DNA of 64,000 nt from CAYZWU01 sp964482235 (GCA_964482235.1 CAYZWU010000031.1:4803-68802), one strand, 5' to 3'; counted from the stretch's first letter, positions 1 to 9,084 are shown. The notes: generated from the sequence alone by a model not told the origin. Numbers and translations are program-made.

Positions 1-108
1 CCCCTCGAAAGGGATCGGAGGCCTGATCCCGGCGACCGAAAGGCACGGGAGTCTCCGCTCGAATCAATGGGATAGCCGATCTTCACCCTGTGGGGGCAAA
101 AAAAAACG
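1..108. other. intergenic flank, no gene seen
   Basis: This stretch follows the last gene of the leftward mqn operon. An A-tract near 99-107 becomes a T-tract on the minus strand, just past that gene's stop codon, and could help termination, but I see no convincing hairpin before it. No coding sequence or RNA gene is supported. Confidence 0.4.
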
Positions 109-1296
109 TCAGGCTTCATTCAAGGGGAGTATCCTGCCCGATGCACCGGCGCGGACAGCCTGGGTCGCAGGATCGCTGTCGCCGCCTCCCTCGAAGGCGA
201 GGAAATAGAGTTCAGGACTCTCTCCCCGCTCGATACGCCCGTACCGGGCCGGCAGCCGGAGCGCCTCGGCGCCGTGGAGCGTTCCCATGCGGAGCGCCGT
301 TTCCGCGCCGATGCCGCGGTCCATGATGATTTCCATCTCGCGGAAGAGGCTTTGCGACTCGCCCGATGAAAGGCTGTCGGTGCCGAGCGCAGGTCTGAGG
401 CCGGCGCGGAGCATCGTATCGATCCGGGGCAGCCTTCCGACCAGGTGGAGGTTGCTCGAGGGGCAGAGGCAGGGCGTGACGCCGCGCCGGGCCAGGAGCT
501 CGAGCTCCTGATCGTCGGCCTGCACCAGATGAACGGCCAGGAGGCGCTCGTCGAGGCAGCCGATGCTGTCGAGGTAGGCGATCGATCGTGATCGGGGCGA
601 GGGGATCTCTCGGGGCTCGATCCCCCGCGAAAGCATTAGATCCCGGAGCGGACCGCCCCCGGTCAGGAGGAGCTCGGTCTCCGCCTCGGATTCCGCCACG
701 TGGGCGCACCATGGGGCGCCGCGGGACGCTGCCGCCTGCGACGCGGCGCGGAACGTCTCTGGCGCCGCGGAGAAGGGAGTGTGGCAGGCCGGCAGGAGAG
801 CCAGGATCTCCGGGGGCAGCTCCTCCTCTTCCAGCGAATCGAAGGGAGCCGGTTCCCGGCCGATCTTCTCCAGGAAGACCTTGGCATGAAGACCTGTTCC
901 ATCCAGGGCCTTCACGGAAAGGAGAGTGCCCGAGATGTCGGCCACGCAGACCGTTCCCATTGCCTTGTGATCGGCTGCCGATCGCCTGACCTTTTCGGCG
1001 GCCTCGTCGGGGTCCAGTTCTTCCTTGGCCGCGATCATCCGGCTCACCCAGGCGGTGAATCCGCCCTCCGCCGAGAGGGGGCCCACGGCGTCGAGCTCCA
1101 GGTGGGTGTGGGCGTTGATCAGGCCCGGGACGATCGCTCCGGGAGGAAGGCGCCGTTCCGGGATCCCGGGAAAGCGGCTGCGCAACGCCGGCGCCGGGCC
1201 GAGATCAACGATCCGGCCGGCTTCGATCAGCAGGGCGCCGTCCCGGACCGGCGCTTCGGTGACAGGGAAGAGCCAGTTGACGGAAAGGAGCTCCAT
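109..1296 (-). CDS. mqnX: amidohydrolase, probable aminodeoxyfutalosine deaminase
   Basis: Amidohydrolase of the TRZ/ATZ/aminofutalosine-deaminase group, about 395 aa. It is inferred to deaminate 6-amino-6-deoxyfutalosine to futalosine in menaquinone synthesis. The metal-site signature NAHTHLE (H63, H65) follows a short N-terminal beta domain. Later come the conserved His of WCAHVAES, the His of AVHLVQADD and the Asp of ALGTDSLSS, so the catalytic set looks complete. The chosen start overlaps the preceding stop as TGATG; an in-frame ATG four codons upstream is an alternative. It is the last gene of a four-gene leftward operon whose first two genes are radical-SAM futalosine enzymes, and this context is the main reason for the substrate call. 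A related deaminase of S-adenosylhomocysteine or a guanine-type substrate cannot be excluded from sequence alone. Confidence 0.75.
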   Translation of the reverse strand: MELLSVNWLFPVTEAPVRDGALLIEAGRIVDLGPAPALRSRFPGIPERRLPPGAIVPGLINAHTHLELDAVGPLSAEGGFTAWVSRMIAAKEELDPDEAAEKVRRSAADHKAMGTVCVADISGTLLSVKALDGTGLHAKVFLEKIGREPAPFDSLEEEELPPEILALLPACHTPFSAAPETFRAASQAAASRGAPWCAHVAESEAETELLLTGGGPLRDLMLSRGIEPREIPSPRSRSIAYLDSIGCLDERLLAVHLVQADDQELELLARRGVTPCLCPSSNLHLVGRLPRIDTMLRAGLRPALGTDSLSSGESQSLFREMEIIMDRGIGAETALRMGTLHGAEALRLPARYGRIERGESPELYFLAFEGGGDSDPATQAVRAGASGRILPLNEA

Positions 1297-2174
1297 CAAT
1301 CCCACCACTCTTTCCAGTCGGACCGGATGTCGCCCCGCAGCCTGTACCGCTCCAGGGCCTGCCTGCAGGAGCAGTCGTCCTTCGCCTCTGCCGCCGCCTT
1401 CAGAAGGGAGAGGATGGTCCCGGGGAAGCTGTTCTCCATCGCGCGGACCTTCTCGAACTCATCGTCCGAGGCAAGGCCCTCGAAGAGCAGCGTCGGATCG
1501 TGGGGCGCATCGCGGAGGCCTTCCGCCTGGTTCACCACCAGGCAGACCGATCCGTAGCAGATCTCGATCTCCCGAGCGAGAAAGACCTCGGGAACCACGG
1601 TCATGCCGACCACGGCGCCGCCCAGGAGGCGCAGCTTGGCCACCTCGGCCCGCGTCTCCAGCCGGGGGCCGCGCGTTCCGGCGTAGACCCCGCCGTCCCG
1701 CGCCGCGATCCCTTCGCGATCGAGAGCCTCCAGGAAGGCGTCCCTGAGGCAGTGGCAGAAGGGTGAATTCATGCGGATCACCCCGATCCCCTTCCCCTCG
1801 AAGAACGAGATCGGCGCGGAGCCCGTTTCATCCAGCACATCGTCGGGCACCACGAGGTCGCCGCCAAGGATCGTCGGATCGAGGGAGCCCGGCGAGGACC
1901 AGGATACGATCCGTTCCACTCCGACCTCCTTCAGGGCGAAGAGGTTGGCCCTGTCGTTCACCCAGGGGGCGGCCTTTTCGTAGCCGCCCGTCTCCCCGTG
2001 ACGCGAGATCAGGGCGAAGGCGATGCCGCCGCTCTCCATCATGTGGATCGGGTTGCTCTCGCCGAAGGGCGTCTGCTTCGAGAAGACGGCGGTCTCCCGG
2101 ACACCGGCCTCCAGGAGAGGCTTGTGGGTTCCGGAACGGGCGATCACGGCCAGGCTGGCTCGGCTTCGGCTCAT
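1296..2174 (-). CDS. purine nucleoside phosphorylase / MTAP-MTIP family protein
   Basis: A 292-aa member of the MTAP/PNP phosphorylase family. The signature around 164-200 (GTRGPRLETRAE, then GMTVVPEVFLAREIEICY) is typical of methylthioadenosine phosphorylases. The position that is Asp in 6-aminopurine-specific MTAP is Asn here (N215 in LVVNQAEG). That is the pattern of 6-oxopurine enzymes such as PNP and methylthioinosine phosphorylase. The gene starts with an ATGA overlap on the mqnC stop and ends with a TGATG overlap into the deaminase gene, so the three are translationally coupled. The inferred role is removal of hypoxanthine from futalosine, replacing MqnB; a role in methylthioinosine salvage is the alternative. 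A much longer upstream in-frame extension reads against mqnC and was not used. Confidence 0.75.
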   Translation of the reverse strand: MSRSRASLAVIARSGTHKPLLEAGVRETAVFSKQTPFGESNPIHMMESGGIAFALISRHGETGGYEKAAPWVNDRANLFALKEVGVERIVSWSSPGSLDPTILGGDLVVPDDVLDETGSAPISFFEGKGIGVIRMNSPFCHCLRDAFLEALDREGIAARDGGVYAGTRGPRLETRAEVAKLRLLGGAVVGMTVVPEVFLAREIEICYGSVCLVVNQAEGLRDAPHDPTLLFEGLASDDEFEKVRAMENSFPGTILSLLKAAAEAKDDCSCRQALERYRLRGDIRSDWKEWWD

Positions 2175-3244
2175 CGGCTTAGATCCTCCAGAATCTCGTA
2201 GGCCTGGTTGCGCTGCGCCGGCCGGAACCCGGCGGCCCGGATCAGCCGCTCGATCTCGTTGCCGCTCAGGCGAAAGGTCACCCCTGCCGCGGCCACCACG
2301 TTCTCCTCGATCATGGTGGAGCCGAAGTCGTTGCATCCGAAGAAGAGAGCCGTCTGGGCGACGCGGTCGCCCTGGGTCACCCACGAGGCCTGGATGTTGG
2401 CCACGTTGTCGAGAGCCAGCCGGCTTGCCGCCACGGTCCGGAGGTAGTCGTGGCCGCCCGATTCGCGCCTCTCCTTCAGCACCGTGTTGCCGGGCTGGAA
2501 GCTCCAGGGGATGAAGGCGGTGAAGCCGCCTGTCCTCTCCTGGAGCGAGCGGATGGCCAGGAGATGGTCCACCCTCTCCTCGATCGTCTCGCCGTGGCCG
2601 AACATCATGGTGGCCGAGGTCTTCAGTCCCAGGCCGTGCGCCGTTTCCATCACGTCGAGCCACGTTTTCGTGGTGCACTTGTTCGGCGAGAGGCGGGTGC
2701 GCGAATCGGGGGTGAGGACCTCGGCGCCTCCTCCCGGTATGGAGTCGAGCCCGGCGTTGCGCAGGGCGCGGATGATTGCTTCCGGGGAGAGCCCCTCGAT
2801 GCGGGCGATATGGTCGATCTCCGGCGGCGAGAAGGCGTGGATGTGAATGTCCGGAAAGCTTTGCCCGATGTTCTCGAGCATCGCCGTGTAGAAGTCGAGG
2901 CGGAGATCGGGGTGCAGCCCGCCCTGCAGGAGGATCTGCGTCGCGCCGAGCTCGCGGGCTTCCTCGATCTTGCGATGGAGATCGTCTCTTTCGATCACGT
3001 AGGCGCCCTCCTCGCCCTTCGACCTGTAGAAGGCGCAGAAGCGGCAGCCCGAAACGCAGATGTTGGTGTAGTTGATGTTGCGGTCCTTGACGTAGGTCAC
3101 GCGGGCGGGATCGGCAGACGCGAGGCGCGCCTTGTGGGCGAGGCTGCCGAGCACGGCCAGGGGGGTGTCGGTGAAGAGGAACCCGATCTCGCTCCTCTCG
3201 AGCCGTTCTCCTGCAGCGGCCTTATCGATGATCCTGTTCAGCAT
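2171..3244 (-). CDS. mqnC: cyclic dehypoxanthinyl futalosine synthase (radical SAM)
   Basis: A 357-aa radical SAM enzyme that cyclises dehypoxanthinyl futalosine in the futalosine menaquinone pathway. The [4Fe-4S] cluster motif Cx3Cx2C is C63, C67 and C70 in NICVSGCRFC. It is followed by the family's QGGLHPDL segment and a PGGGAE motif near residue 180. Its length matches the MqnC/MqnE family. The LLQGGLHPDL wording and its position after a clear MqnE favour MqnC over MqnE. Its start overlaps the end of mqnE by 23 bases, and its stop overlaps the next start, so the operon is compact. MqnA and MqnD are not in this window. Confidence 0.9.
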   Translation of the reverse strand: MLNRIIDKAAAGERLERSEIGFLFTDTPLAVLGSLAHKARLASADPARVTYVKDRNINYTNICVSGCRFCAFYRSKGEEGAYVIERDDLHRKIEEARELGATQILLQGGLHPDLRLDFYTAMLENIGQSFPDIHIHAFSPPEIDHIARIEGLSPEAIIRALRNAGLDSIPGGGAEVLTPDSRTRLSPNKCTTKTWLDVMETAHGLGLKTSATMMFGHGETIEERVDHLLAIRSLQERTGGFTAFIPWSFQPGNTVLKERRESGGHDYLRTVAASRLALDNVANIQASWVTQGDRVAQTALFFGCNDFGSTMIEENVVAAAGVTFRLSGNEIERLIRAAGFRPAQRNQAYEILEDLSR

Positions 3245-4358
3245 GGGCAGCCTTCTCCGCCGCTCCGGTCCCGGGAAAGAGGTTGTAAAGCGTATCGCGC
3301 TCCACCGGCTCGCGCCCCGCTTCGACGATGTAGCGCCTGAGCTCGTCGACGGGGAAGACCTGGTCCGTCCGCGCGCCGGCCATGTGGGTGATCTTCTCCT
3401 CGATCACCGTGCCGTCCATGTCGTCGGCTCCGAAGGAGAGGGAGATCTGGGCGAGCTTCTTGCCGATCATGATCCAGAACGCCTTGATGTGATCGAAGTT
3501 GTCGAGCAGAAGCCGCGCCACGGCGATGTTCTTCAGGTCGTCCACGCCGGTGGGGGCCTCGAGAAAATCGAGCTGCGTGTTGGCCGGGTGGAAGGAGAGG
3601 GGAATGAAGGCCAGGAAGCCGCCGGTGCGGTCCTGGCTTTCCCTGAGACGCACGAGATGCTCCGCGCGCTCCCTTGCCGTTTCCACGTGGCCGTAGAGCA
3701 TGGTGGCGTTGCTCCGGATCCCCAGCCTGTGAGCCGTCTCCGCCGTCTCGAGCCATCCCTCCGGCGAGAGCTTGGAGGCGCAGAGGTCGTTCCTGATCCG
3801 CGACGAGAAGAGCTCGGCTCCGCCGCCGGGCAGTGATCCGAGCCCCGCTTCCCTGAGGTCGATCAACGTATCCTCCACCGTCTGTCCCGAGATCCCGGCC
3901 AGGTGGGCGATCTCCACGGCGGTGAAGGCCTGGATGTGCACGTCGGGCCGGATCTCGCGGATCGCGGCGAGCATCTCCAGGTAGTAGGAGTAGGGGAGGT
4001 CCGGATCGCAGCCGCCCACGATGTGGAGCTCCCGGATCGGCTCGCCCAGGCGCTCCTTCACCTTGCCGGCGACCTCGTCGACGCTCATCCTGAACCCGCC
4101 GTCCGCCTCGCCCTTCCTGAAGAAGGCGCAGAACCGGCACTCGTTGCCGCAGATGTTGGAGTAGTTGATGTGCTGGTTGTAGATGTAGAAGGCCCTGTTG
4201 CCGTTGATCCGCTCGCGAACGATGTTGGCGAGACAGCCGACCAGCGTCAGGTGGCGCGATTCGTAAAGCCGCACACCGTCGTCGACGGTGAGGCGATCGC
4301 CTCCCAGGACCTTCTCGAGGATCTCCTCGAGTCCCGATCCGCTGAATATCCGTTTCAT
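3222..4358 (-). CDS. mqnE: aminodeoxyfutalosine synthase (radical SAM)
   Basis: A 378-aa radical SAM enzyme that joins the enolpyruvyl-benzoate product of MqnA to the 5'-deoxyadenosyl group, giving aminodeoxyfutalosine. The cluster ligands are C70, C74 and C77 in NICGNECRFC, preceded by the NQHINYSN stretch typical of this family. PGGGAEL and the FIPLSFHPANTQ segment are also present. It is the first gene of the leftward operon, which orders the pathway as synthase, cyclase, nucleosidase-like enzyme and deaminase. A GGGTGAAAG sequence just before the ATG can serve as ribosome-binding site. A candidate promoter lies about 45 bases upstream of the start. Confidence 0.9.
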   Translation of the reverse strand: MKRIFSGSGLEEILEKVLGGDRLTVDDGVRLYESRHLTLVGCLANIVRERINGNRAFYIYNQHINYSNICGNECRFCAFFRKGEADGGFRMSVDEVAGKVKERLGEPIRELHIVGGCDPDLPYSYYLEMLAAIREIRPDVHIQAFTAVEIAHLAGISGQTVEDTLIDLREAGLGSLPGGGAELFSSRIRNDLCASKLSPEGWLETAETAHRLGIRSNATMLYGHVETARERAEHLVRLRESQDRTGGFLAFIPLSFHPANTQLDFLEAPTGVDDLKNIAVARLLLDNFDHIKAFWIMIGKKLAQISLSFGADDMDGTVIEEKITHMAGARTDQVFPVDELRRYIVEAGREPVERDTLYNLFPGTGAAEKAAHAEQDHR

Positions 4359-4400
4359 CTTTCACCCGTTGTCCGGTTTCTGCCGGATGAAAAAAGGTCC

Positions 4401-4428
4401 ATCAGATCGATTCGTCAGCTTGTGTCAA
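4401..4428 (-). promoter_or_regulatory. candidate sigma70 promoter for the mqn operon
   Basis: On the minus strand TTGACA (4423-4428) is followed after 16 bases by TCTGAT (4401-4406), a 4/6 match to the -10 consensus. The start site would fall about 35 bases upstream of the mqnE ATG. The -35 is perfect and the -10 weak. Confidence 0.45.
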
Positions 4429-4519
4429 CCCTGACGTTGCAAAAAACCGGCGAGCGCAGGCGGGCCGATTCCCGGCAATGTCACGGTCGAGCCCGGGACG
4501 CCGAAAAATGAAAACCCGG

Positions 4520-5179
4520 TCAGCGCAGGATCTGCGGTGCGGCCGTCTCGCTGGCATAGCCTCGCCCCCTGATGGGGATCGTGACGGTCCCCTTCTCGTT
4601 GGAAAGCGCGATTCCCCGGCTCATGGCCAGGACCGTGAGGTGGAAGAGGTTGTCCTCGCCGAAGCTGACCTTGGCCGAGAACTGGGGCTGCCTGCCGATC
4701 ACGCTGGCGGCCGGCGTCTCGAGGACGACGGGACGGTCGGGCAGGCTGGTGCGGATTCCCGCCTCCCCGTCCTGCAGTGCCAGGATCAGGCATTCGCCTT
4801 CCGGCCGTTCTTCCCAGCCGATCAGCAAAAGCTCGCTGCCGGGAAAGAGCTGCACCTGGACGGCCTGGACCACGTTGAGGGCGATCAGGCTTCCCTTGGT
4901 GCGGATCGTTGTGCCGGCCTGCAGGTCCTGAAGGCCGGACCGGGACGTGAAGGCCGTCTCTCCAGGGAGGCGGACCTCGTAGGGAAGGGCCTGGGTGGCC
5001 ACGCGTGCCAGGGGAGGAGGTGCGGTCGAGGATCCGGACGGCTTGTCCGACGTCTCATCGCCGTTGCATCCGGAAAGCGCTGTCAGAGCGGCCCAGGCCA
5101 GTGCGGCCAGAACGACCGGTCCCAGGGCGAGAACAAGAAAACGATGCCGGAACGGTTTTCCGACCAAGGTGTTTTTCAT
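4520..5179 (-). CDS. FecR-domain lipoprotein
   Basis: A 219-aa exported lipoprotein. The N-terminus has basic residues, a hydrophobic stretch (LVLALGPVVLAALAWAAL) and a lipobox LSGC. After a Pro/Ser-rich linker comes a FecR-like beta domain (about 70-200): a TTIRTKG segment, an FPGSELLL strand, and a late TPAASVIGRQPQFSAKV stretch where FecR domains usually read TPxGxxxVxGTxF. There is no partner sigma factor or TonB receptor nearby, so this is probably a stand-alone surface or periplasmic FecR-domain protein. The second in-frame ATG was chosen because AGGAG lies 7 bases before it; the upstream ATG (5197) lacks a site. It is divergent from purD. Confidence 0.65.
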   Translation of the reverse strand: MKNTLVGKPFRHRFLVLALGPVVLAALAWAALTALSGCNGDETSDKPSGSSTAPPPLARVATQALPYEVRLPGETAFTSRSGLQDLQAGTTIRTKGSLIALNVVQAVQVQLFPGSELLLIGWEERPEGECLILALQDGEAGIRTSLPDRPVVLETPAASVIGRQPQFSAKVSFGEDNLFHLTVLAMSRGIALSNEKGTVTIPIRGRGYASETAAPQILR

Positions 5180-5237
5180 CCGGTTTCTCCTCTCCATTGC
5201 TGGATCGGATCGATTCTTTTTCTTTCGGTCCCTGTCG

Positions 5238-5246
5238 ATTATAGCA
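5238..5246 (-). promoter_or_regulatory. extended -10 promoter for the FecR-domain gene
   Basis: The minus strand reads TGC followed by TATAAT, a perfect extended -10 element, about 60 bases upstream of the chosen start. No good -35 is visible, which is usual for extended -10 promoters. Confidence 0.5.
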
Positions 5247-5273
5247 TCTGTCTTTTACCTCTTCCCCCATTAC

Positions 5274-5302
5274 TTGACGCTCCTATGACCATCTGCTAAC
5301 GT
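5274..5302 (+). promoter_or_regulatory. candidate sigma70 promoter for purD
   Basis: TTGACG (5274-5279), a 17-base spacer and TAACGT (5297-5302) lie about 55 bases before the purD ATG. The element is back to back with the extended -10 of the FecR-domain gene. Confidence 0.5.
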
Positions 5303-5356
5303 GGCGCCACATTCCGGCGAGTTCTCCGGTATCCTTTTCTCTGTGGAGTTCCCCTT

Positions 5357-6661
5357 ATGAAGGTTCTTGTAGTTGGCGGAGGCGGTCGCGAGCACGCCAT
5401 TGTCCGAAGCATCTCGAAATCCCCCCTCCTGACGAAGTGCTACTGCGCCCCCGGAAACGGCGGGACGGCGGTGGAGGCGGAAAACGTCGATATCTCGGCG
5501 GAGAACGTGAAGGGGCTCCTCGGTTTCGCCAAGGAGAACGCCGTGGATCTCACCATCGTGGGACCGGAAGGCCCTCTCGTCCTCGGCATCGCCGATGCCT
5601 TCCGCGCCGAGGGGATGAAGATATTCGGTCCCGACGCCAAGGCTGCCGACCTCGAGGGCTCGAAGGCCTTCGCCAAGGAGCTGATGCGCAAGAACAAGAT
5701 CCCCACGGCCGGATTCAAGACATTCAATTCGGCGGACGAGGCCCTGGCCTTCGTGGAGAACTGCCGCTCCTTTCCCATGGTGATCAAGGCGGACGGCCTG
5801 GCTGCGGGAAAGGGCGTGATCATCGTCGACAACCGCGAGTCTGCCGAGACGACGGTCAGGAATATCATGCTCGACAGGATCTTCGGCAAGGCGGGCAACA
5901 GGCTCATCATCGAGGATTTCGTCGAGGGCGTGGAAGCCTCGGTCTTCTCCCTCGTGGACGGCAAGACGATCTCGGTCCTCGAGACGGCGCAGGATCACAA
6001 GCAGGTCTTCGACAACGACCGCGGCCCCAACACCGGGGGGATGGGCGCCTTCTCGCCCGCTCCCAACATCCGGGGCAAGGTCTACTCCCAGGTGGAGGAC
6101 CAGATCATCGTGCCCACCGTGCATGCGATGGAGAGCGAGGGGCGGCCCTTCCGCGGGCTGCTCTACTACGGCCTCATGATCACGCGCACCGGTCCCCGGG
6201 TTCTCGAGTACAACGTCCGGGGCGGCGATCCCGAGATGCAGGTGCTCCTGGCCCGGATGGAGACCGACTTCCTGGCCATCGCCCTGGCCACGGCCGAGAG
6301 CCGGCTTGAGGAGATCGGTCAGATCGAGACGGACCGAAGACCCGGCGTCTGCGTCGTCATGGCGTCAGGGGGATATCCAGGGAGCTACAAGCAGGGCTTC
6401 CCGATCTCGGGAATCCCCGAGGCCGAGGCGATGGACGACGTCTGGGTGATCCATGCCGGTACCAGGAAGGAAGGGGACGAGATCGTGACGGCCGGCGGGC
6501 GCGTCCTCAACGTGGTGGCCCTGGGTGACAACCTGGAAGAAGCCAAGAGAAATGCCTACGCCGCCGTGAGCAAGATCAGCTTCGAGGGCTGCCACTATCG
6601 AAGCGATATCGGGGACAAGGGGCTCGAGGCCGAGAACTCCGGTTCCATCATGGGCCTTTGA
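5357..6661 (+). CDS. purD: phosphoribosylamine-glycine ligase (GARS)
   Basis: A 434-aa ATP-grasp ligase that joins 5-phosphoribosylamine to glycine in step two of purine synthesis. The N-domain starts MKVLVVGGGGREHA. The ATP-grasp core has the FPMVIKADGLAAGKGV motif, a DHKQVFDNDRGPNTGGMGAF segment and the metal-binding EYNVRGGDPE sequence, all canonical. The length is normal and no fusion to purM or purN is seen. GGAG lies a few bases before the ATG. The 3' end overlaps the end of the convergent O-antigen-ligase/TPR gene by 14 bases. No other purine genes are in the window. Confidence 0.97.
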   Translation: MKVLVVGGGGREHAIVRSISKSPLLTKCYCAPGNGGTAVEAENVDISAENVKGLLGFAKENAVDLTIVGPEGPLVLGIADAFRAEGMKIFGPDAKAADLEGSKAFAKELMRKNKIPTAGFKTFNSADEALAFVENCRSFPMVIKADGLAAGKGVIIVDNRESAETTVRNIMLDRIFGKAGNRLIIEDFVEGVEASVFSLVDGKTISVLETAQDHKQVFDNDRGPNTGGMGAFSPAPNIRGKVYSQVEDQIIVPTVHAMESEGRPFRGLLYYGLMITRTGPRVLEYNVRGGDPEMQVLLARMETDFLAIALATAESRLEEIGQIETDRRPGVCVVMASGGYPGSYKQGFPISGIPEAEAMDDVWVIHAGTRKEGDEIVTAGGRVLNVVALGDNLEEAKRNAYAAVSKISFEGCHYRSDIGDKGLEAENSGSIMGL

Positions 6662-8984
6662 GCTCGTCCAAGTGACGGCGCACATTTTCGGGCAGGCGCG
6701 AGTCCGCCTTCAGCCGTTGAAGACGGTCGCGGACGGCCTCCGTTCGGATCACGAGGTCGGGCGGATCGAATGGCTCGCCCCGGGCGGCCTTCGCCACGGC
6801 GGCGATGAGATGCGCGGTTCCGTCGCCCTCGCCGTAGCGCAGTGATCTCCTGGCACTCCTCTCGGCCTGTTCCCAGTTCCCCTTCTCGAGCCACTCGATG
6901 GCGATGGCCACCTGCATCAGGCGGAAGACGTCGTCTTCGCCGCCCTGCCCCCGTTCCCTGAGGCACCGGGCGAGAAGGTGGAGACCGTCGACGTGGAGGG
7001 GAAACCGGATCAGGAAGGCGTCGGTGTAAAGGGCTGCGGGGACGTGCTGCCCGGCTTCGAAGAGCGTCTCGGCATGCTTGAGCAGCTTGCGGGGATCGTC
7101 GGCCCACGTCTCGGACAGGAACCGCGCCGCGTCGGGGAGGCGGCCGGCTTCTTCAAGGATTCCCACGGCAACGCTTTCCACAGTCTGCGACGAGCCGGTG
7201 AGCTCCAGCGAGCGGGCCAGCATGCGGCGGGCTGCCCTGTGGTCCCCCTCGAGGAGCTTGAACCGCGCCAGGGTGCGGAGCGCCATCGGGTGATTGGGGT
7301 GCCTCGCCACGACCTGGCCGAGGATCTCCTTGGCTTCCCCAGTGTATCGGCCCTCCTTGTCGAGGGACGTTCCCGCGAAGAGGGCGGCGAACTGCCCCGT
7401 GAAGTTGAGCATGTCGATATCGCCGTCATCGAGATCCGCGGCCTGGTGGAGGCGGTCCTTCACCGAGAGCCAGCAGGCATGCTGTTCCTCGATGGTGGTG
7501 TATTCGCCGGACCCGATCTCCTTGCCCGCGTCGGCGTAGAGCAGATCGGCGCGGATGGCGGCCTGGCTGATGACGAGAAGGGTCACCCCGAGCACTGCCC
7601 CGAAGCCGAGGGTGAACAGGATTCGCCTGCCGGACGAGGGGATGAGGGACGCATCGACGCGCCATGACTCGATTGTTCCCGCGGCGAGGAAGAGGATCAT
7701 CGCTGCCGAGGGATTGTGCAGGGGAGAGCGCACGAGACAGAGAACCGAGAACGCGGCGATCAGACCGGCGATGCCGCAGGCCAGCGCGGCCCTGTCTTGC
7801 CCGGCCTCGGGTTTCGCGGGCCTGTAGCGTGCCGCCGAAAACGACTGGACCAGGAGGAGGAACAGGAAGAGCAGGAGCGCCAGGGCAGCACCGATTCCTC
7901 CTTCGGCAGCGCTCCAGAGAAACTCGTTATGCGGATCCTCCACCTCCGTCACGGAACCCTGGAGGCCGCGGATCGCCGCCTCCTCCGGATCGCGGTAGGG
8001 CGGGAAGGCATAACGGAACCGCCCCGGCCCGGCGCCGAGCACCGGATGATCGCTGATCATAGACAGAGTACTCTGCCACATCAGGAGACGGATCTTGGTG
8101 GTGGGATACTCGGGGCTCAGGATCGACGCGTCGGTCTCGATGTTCTTGAAGGGCGCCGCCCTGTCGCTGCGGATAAGAGCTGCGGTCAGGACGCCGGCAG
8201 CGATCAGCAAGAGCGCGACGATCGCCCACTTTCTCCCCAGCGGCTGCCGTAGAGGATGAAAGCCTTCGAGGCAGGGCGAGAACCGCACGGCGACGAGGAG
8301 AACGCCCAGTCCCGCCAGGGCGGCGAGAAGACCGCCGCGGCCGCCGGTGGCGTAGAGCCCGGCGGCAAGGATGGGCAGGCTCGCCAGGCCGAGGAGCCGG
8401 AACGCCCGTCCGGTCACGAGCAGTGCCGCGGCCGCCAGGGGGATCAGCAGGGAGAACACCTCGGCGGCGGCATTCGTGTTTCCCAGGAAGGAAACAGCCT
8501 CGTTGTTCGCGTTGTCGACGTAGAAGGGCTCATATCCCGCGGTCTGCGCCACGGCATAGATCGCCGCAGCCGAGCCGGCGAGCGCGAGGAGAGAGGGGAT
8601 CAGGAAAGGCTTCTCCCAGGCTCCGTCGCGCACGACGGCAGCCGTTGTGACGAGAAGGAGGATGCCGATCGAAAGCCGGAGATCCTCTGCCGTCGGCTGC
8701 CCGCACCTGAAACAGGAGAGAAGAAAGAAAAGAGGAATGGCCGCCGCAAAGAGCAGGGCTGGAGAAAGCGGAGCAAGGGCCGAGAAGACCAGTCCCCTTC
8801 GCAGGGCAACGGCCAGCGAGGGCAGCAGCAGCAGGAGAAGCAGGCTCCACTTGATGCGGTCCTGATCGTGCGCCCCGGGATGAAAGAAGAAGATGACGAT
8901 CGCACCGACAAGCCCGGGAACGGCAACGCGAAGGAGAGAGGATCCCCAGGGGGATCGAGCCGAGTTGCCGTGATCGTCCATCAT
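6648..8984 (-). CDS. O-antigen ligase-type membrane protein with C-terminal TPR region
   Basis: A 778-aa integral membrane protein. The first ~480 residues contain about a dozen hydrophobic segments. Between them is the Wzy/WaaL-type region: a large loop with STLSMISDHPVLGAGPGRF and an EDPHNEFLW segment, where the GPG and HN motifs are characteristic of polymerase/ligase proteins. The last ~300 residues are soluble and helical with tetratricopeptide-like repeats (NHPMALRTLARFKLLEGDHR and similar), a common arrangement in O-antigen ligase-domain TPR proteins. The inferred role is transfer or polymerisation of a surface glycan or glycosylation of exported proteins; the substrate is unknown. Two adjacent ATG codons are possible starts and neither has a clear ribosome site. 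Confidence 0.75.
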   Translation of the reverse strand: MMDDHGNSARSPWGSSLLRVAVPGLVGAIVIFFFHPGAHDQDRIKWSLLLLLLLPSLAVALRRGLVFSALAPLSPALLFAAAIPLFFLLSCFRCGQPTAEDLRLSIGILLLVTTAAVVRDGAWEKPFLIPSLLALAGSAAAIYAVAQTAGYEPFYVDNANNEAVSFLGNTNAAAEVFSLLIPLAAAALLVTGRAFRLLGLASLPILAAGLYATGGRGGLLAALAGLGVLLVAVRFSPCLEGFHPLRQPLGRKWAIVALLLIAAGVLTAALIRSDRAAPFKNIETDASILSPEYPTTKIRLLMWQSTLSMISDHPVLGAGPGRFRYAFPPYRDPEEAAIRGLQGSVTEVEDPHNEFLWSAAEGGIGAALALLLFLFLLLVQSFSAARYRPAKPEAGQDRAALACGIAGLIAAFSVLCLVRSPLHNPSAAMILFLAAGTIESWRVDASLIPSSGRRILFTLGFGAVLGVTLLVISQAAIRADLLYADAGKEIGSGEYTTIEEQHACWLSVKDRLHQAADLDDGDIDMLNFTGQFAALFAGTSLDKEGRYTGEAKEILGQVVARHPNHPMALRTLARFKLLEGDHRAARRMLARSLELTGSSQTVESVAVGILEEAGRLPDAARFLSETWADDPRKLLKHAETLFEAGQHVPAALYTDAFLIRFPLHVDGLHLLARCLRERGQGGEDDVFRLMQVAIAIEWLEKGNWEQAERSARRSLRYGEGDGTAHLIAAVAKAARGEPFDPPDLVIRTEAVRDRLQRLKADSRLPENVRRHLDELKGP

Positions 8985-9084
8985 GAAGAGCGGCTATATC
9001 ATAGTTGCCCCCAGGAAACAATCGAAGAGTCCGTGGTCTCTGTGAGCGCGGCATGAAATCGCATCCCCACCCCGGAGTGCCGGC

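Noticed and set aside
1296..2678. A 460-residue version of the phosphorylase-family protein
   Set aside because: The extra N-terminal part is Arg/Gly-rich and runs opposite in phase inside mqnC. The ATGA-coupled start at 2174 gives the normal family length.
4359..4519. Intrinsic terminator between the FecR-domain gene and mqnE
   Set aside because: A TTTTTT run occurs on the minus strand, but the best stem before it is only four base pairs.
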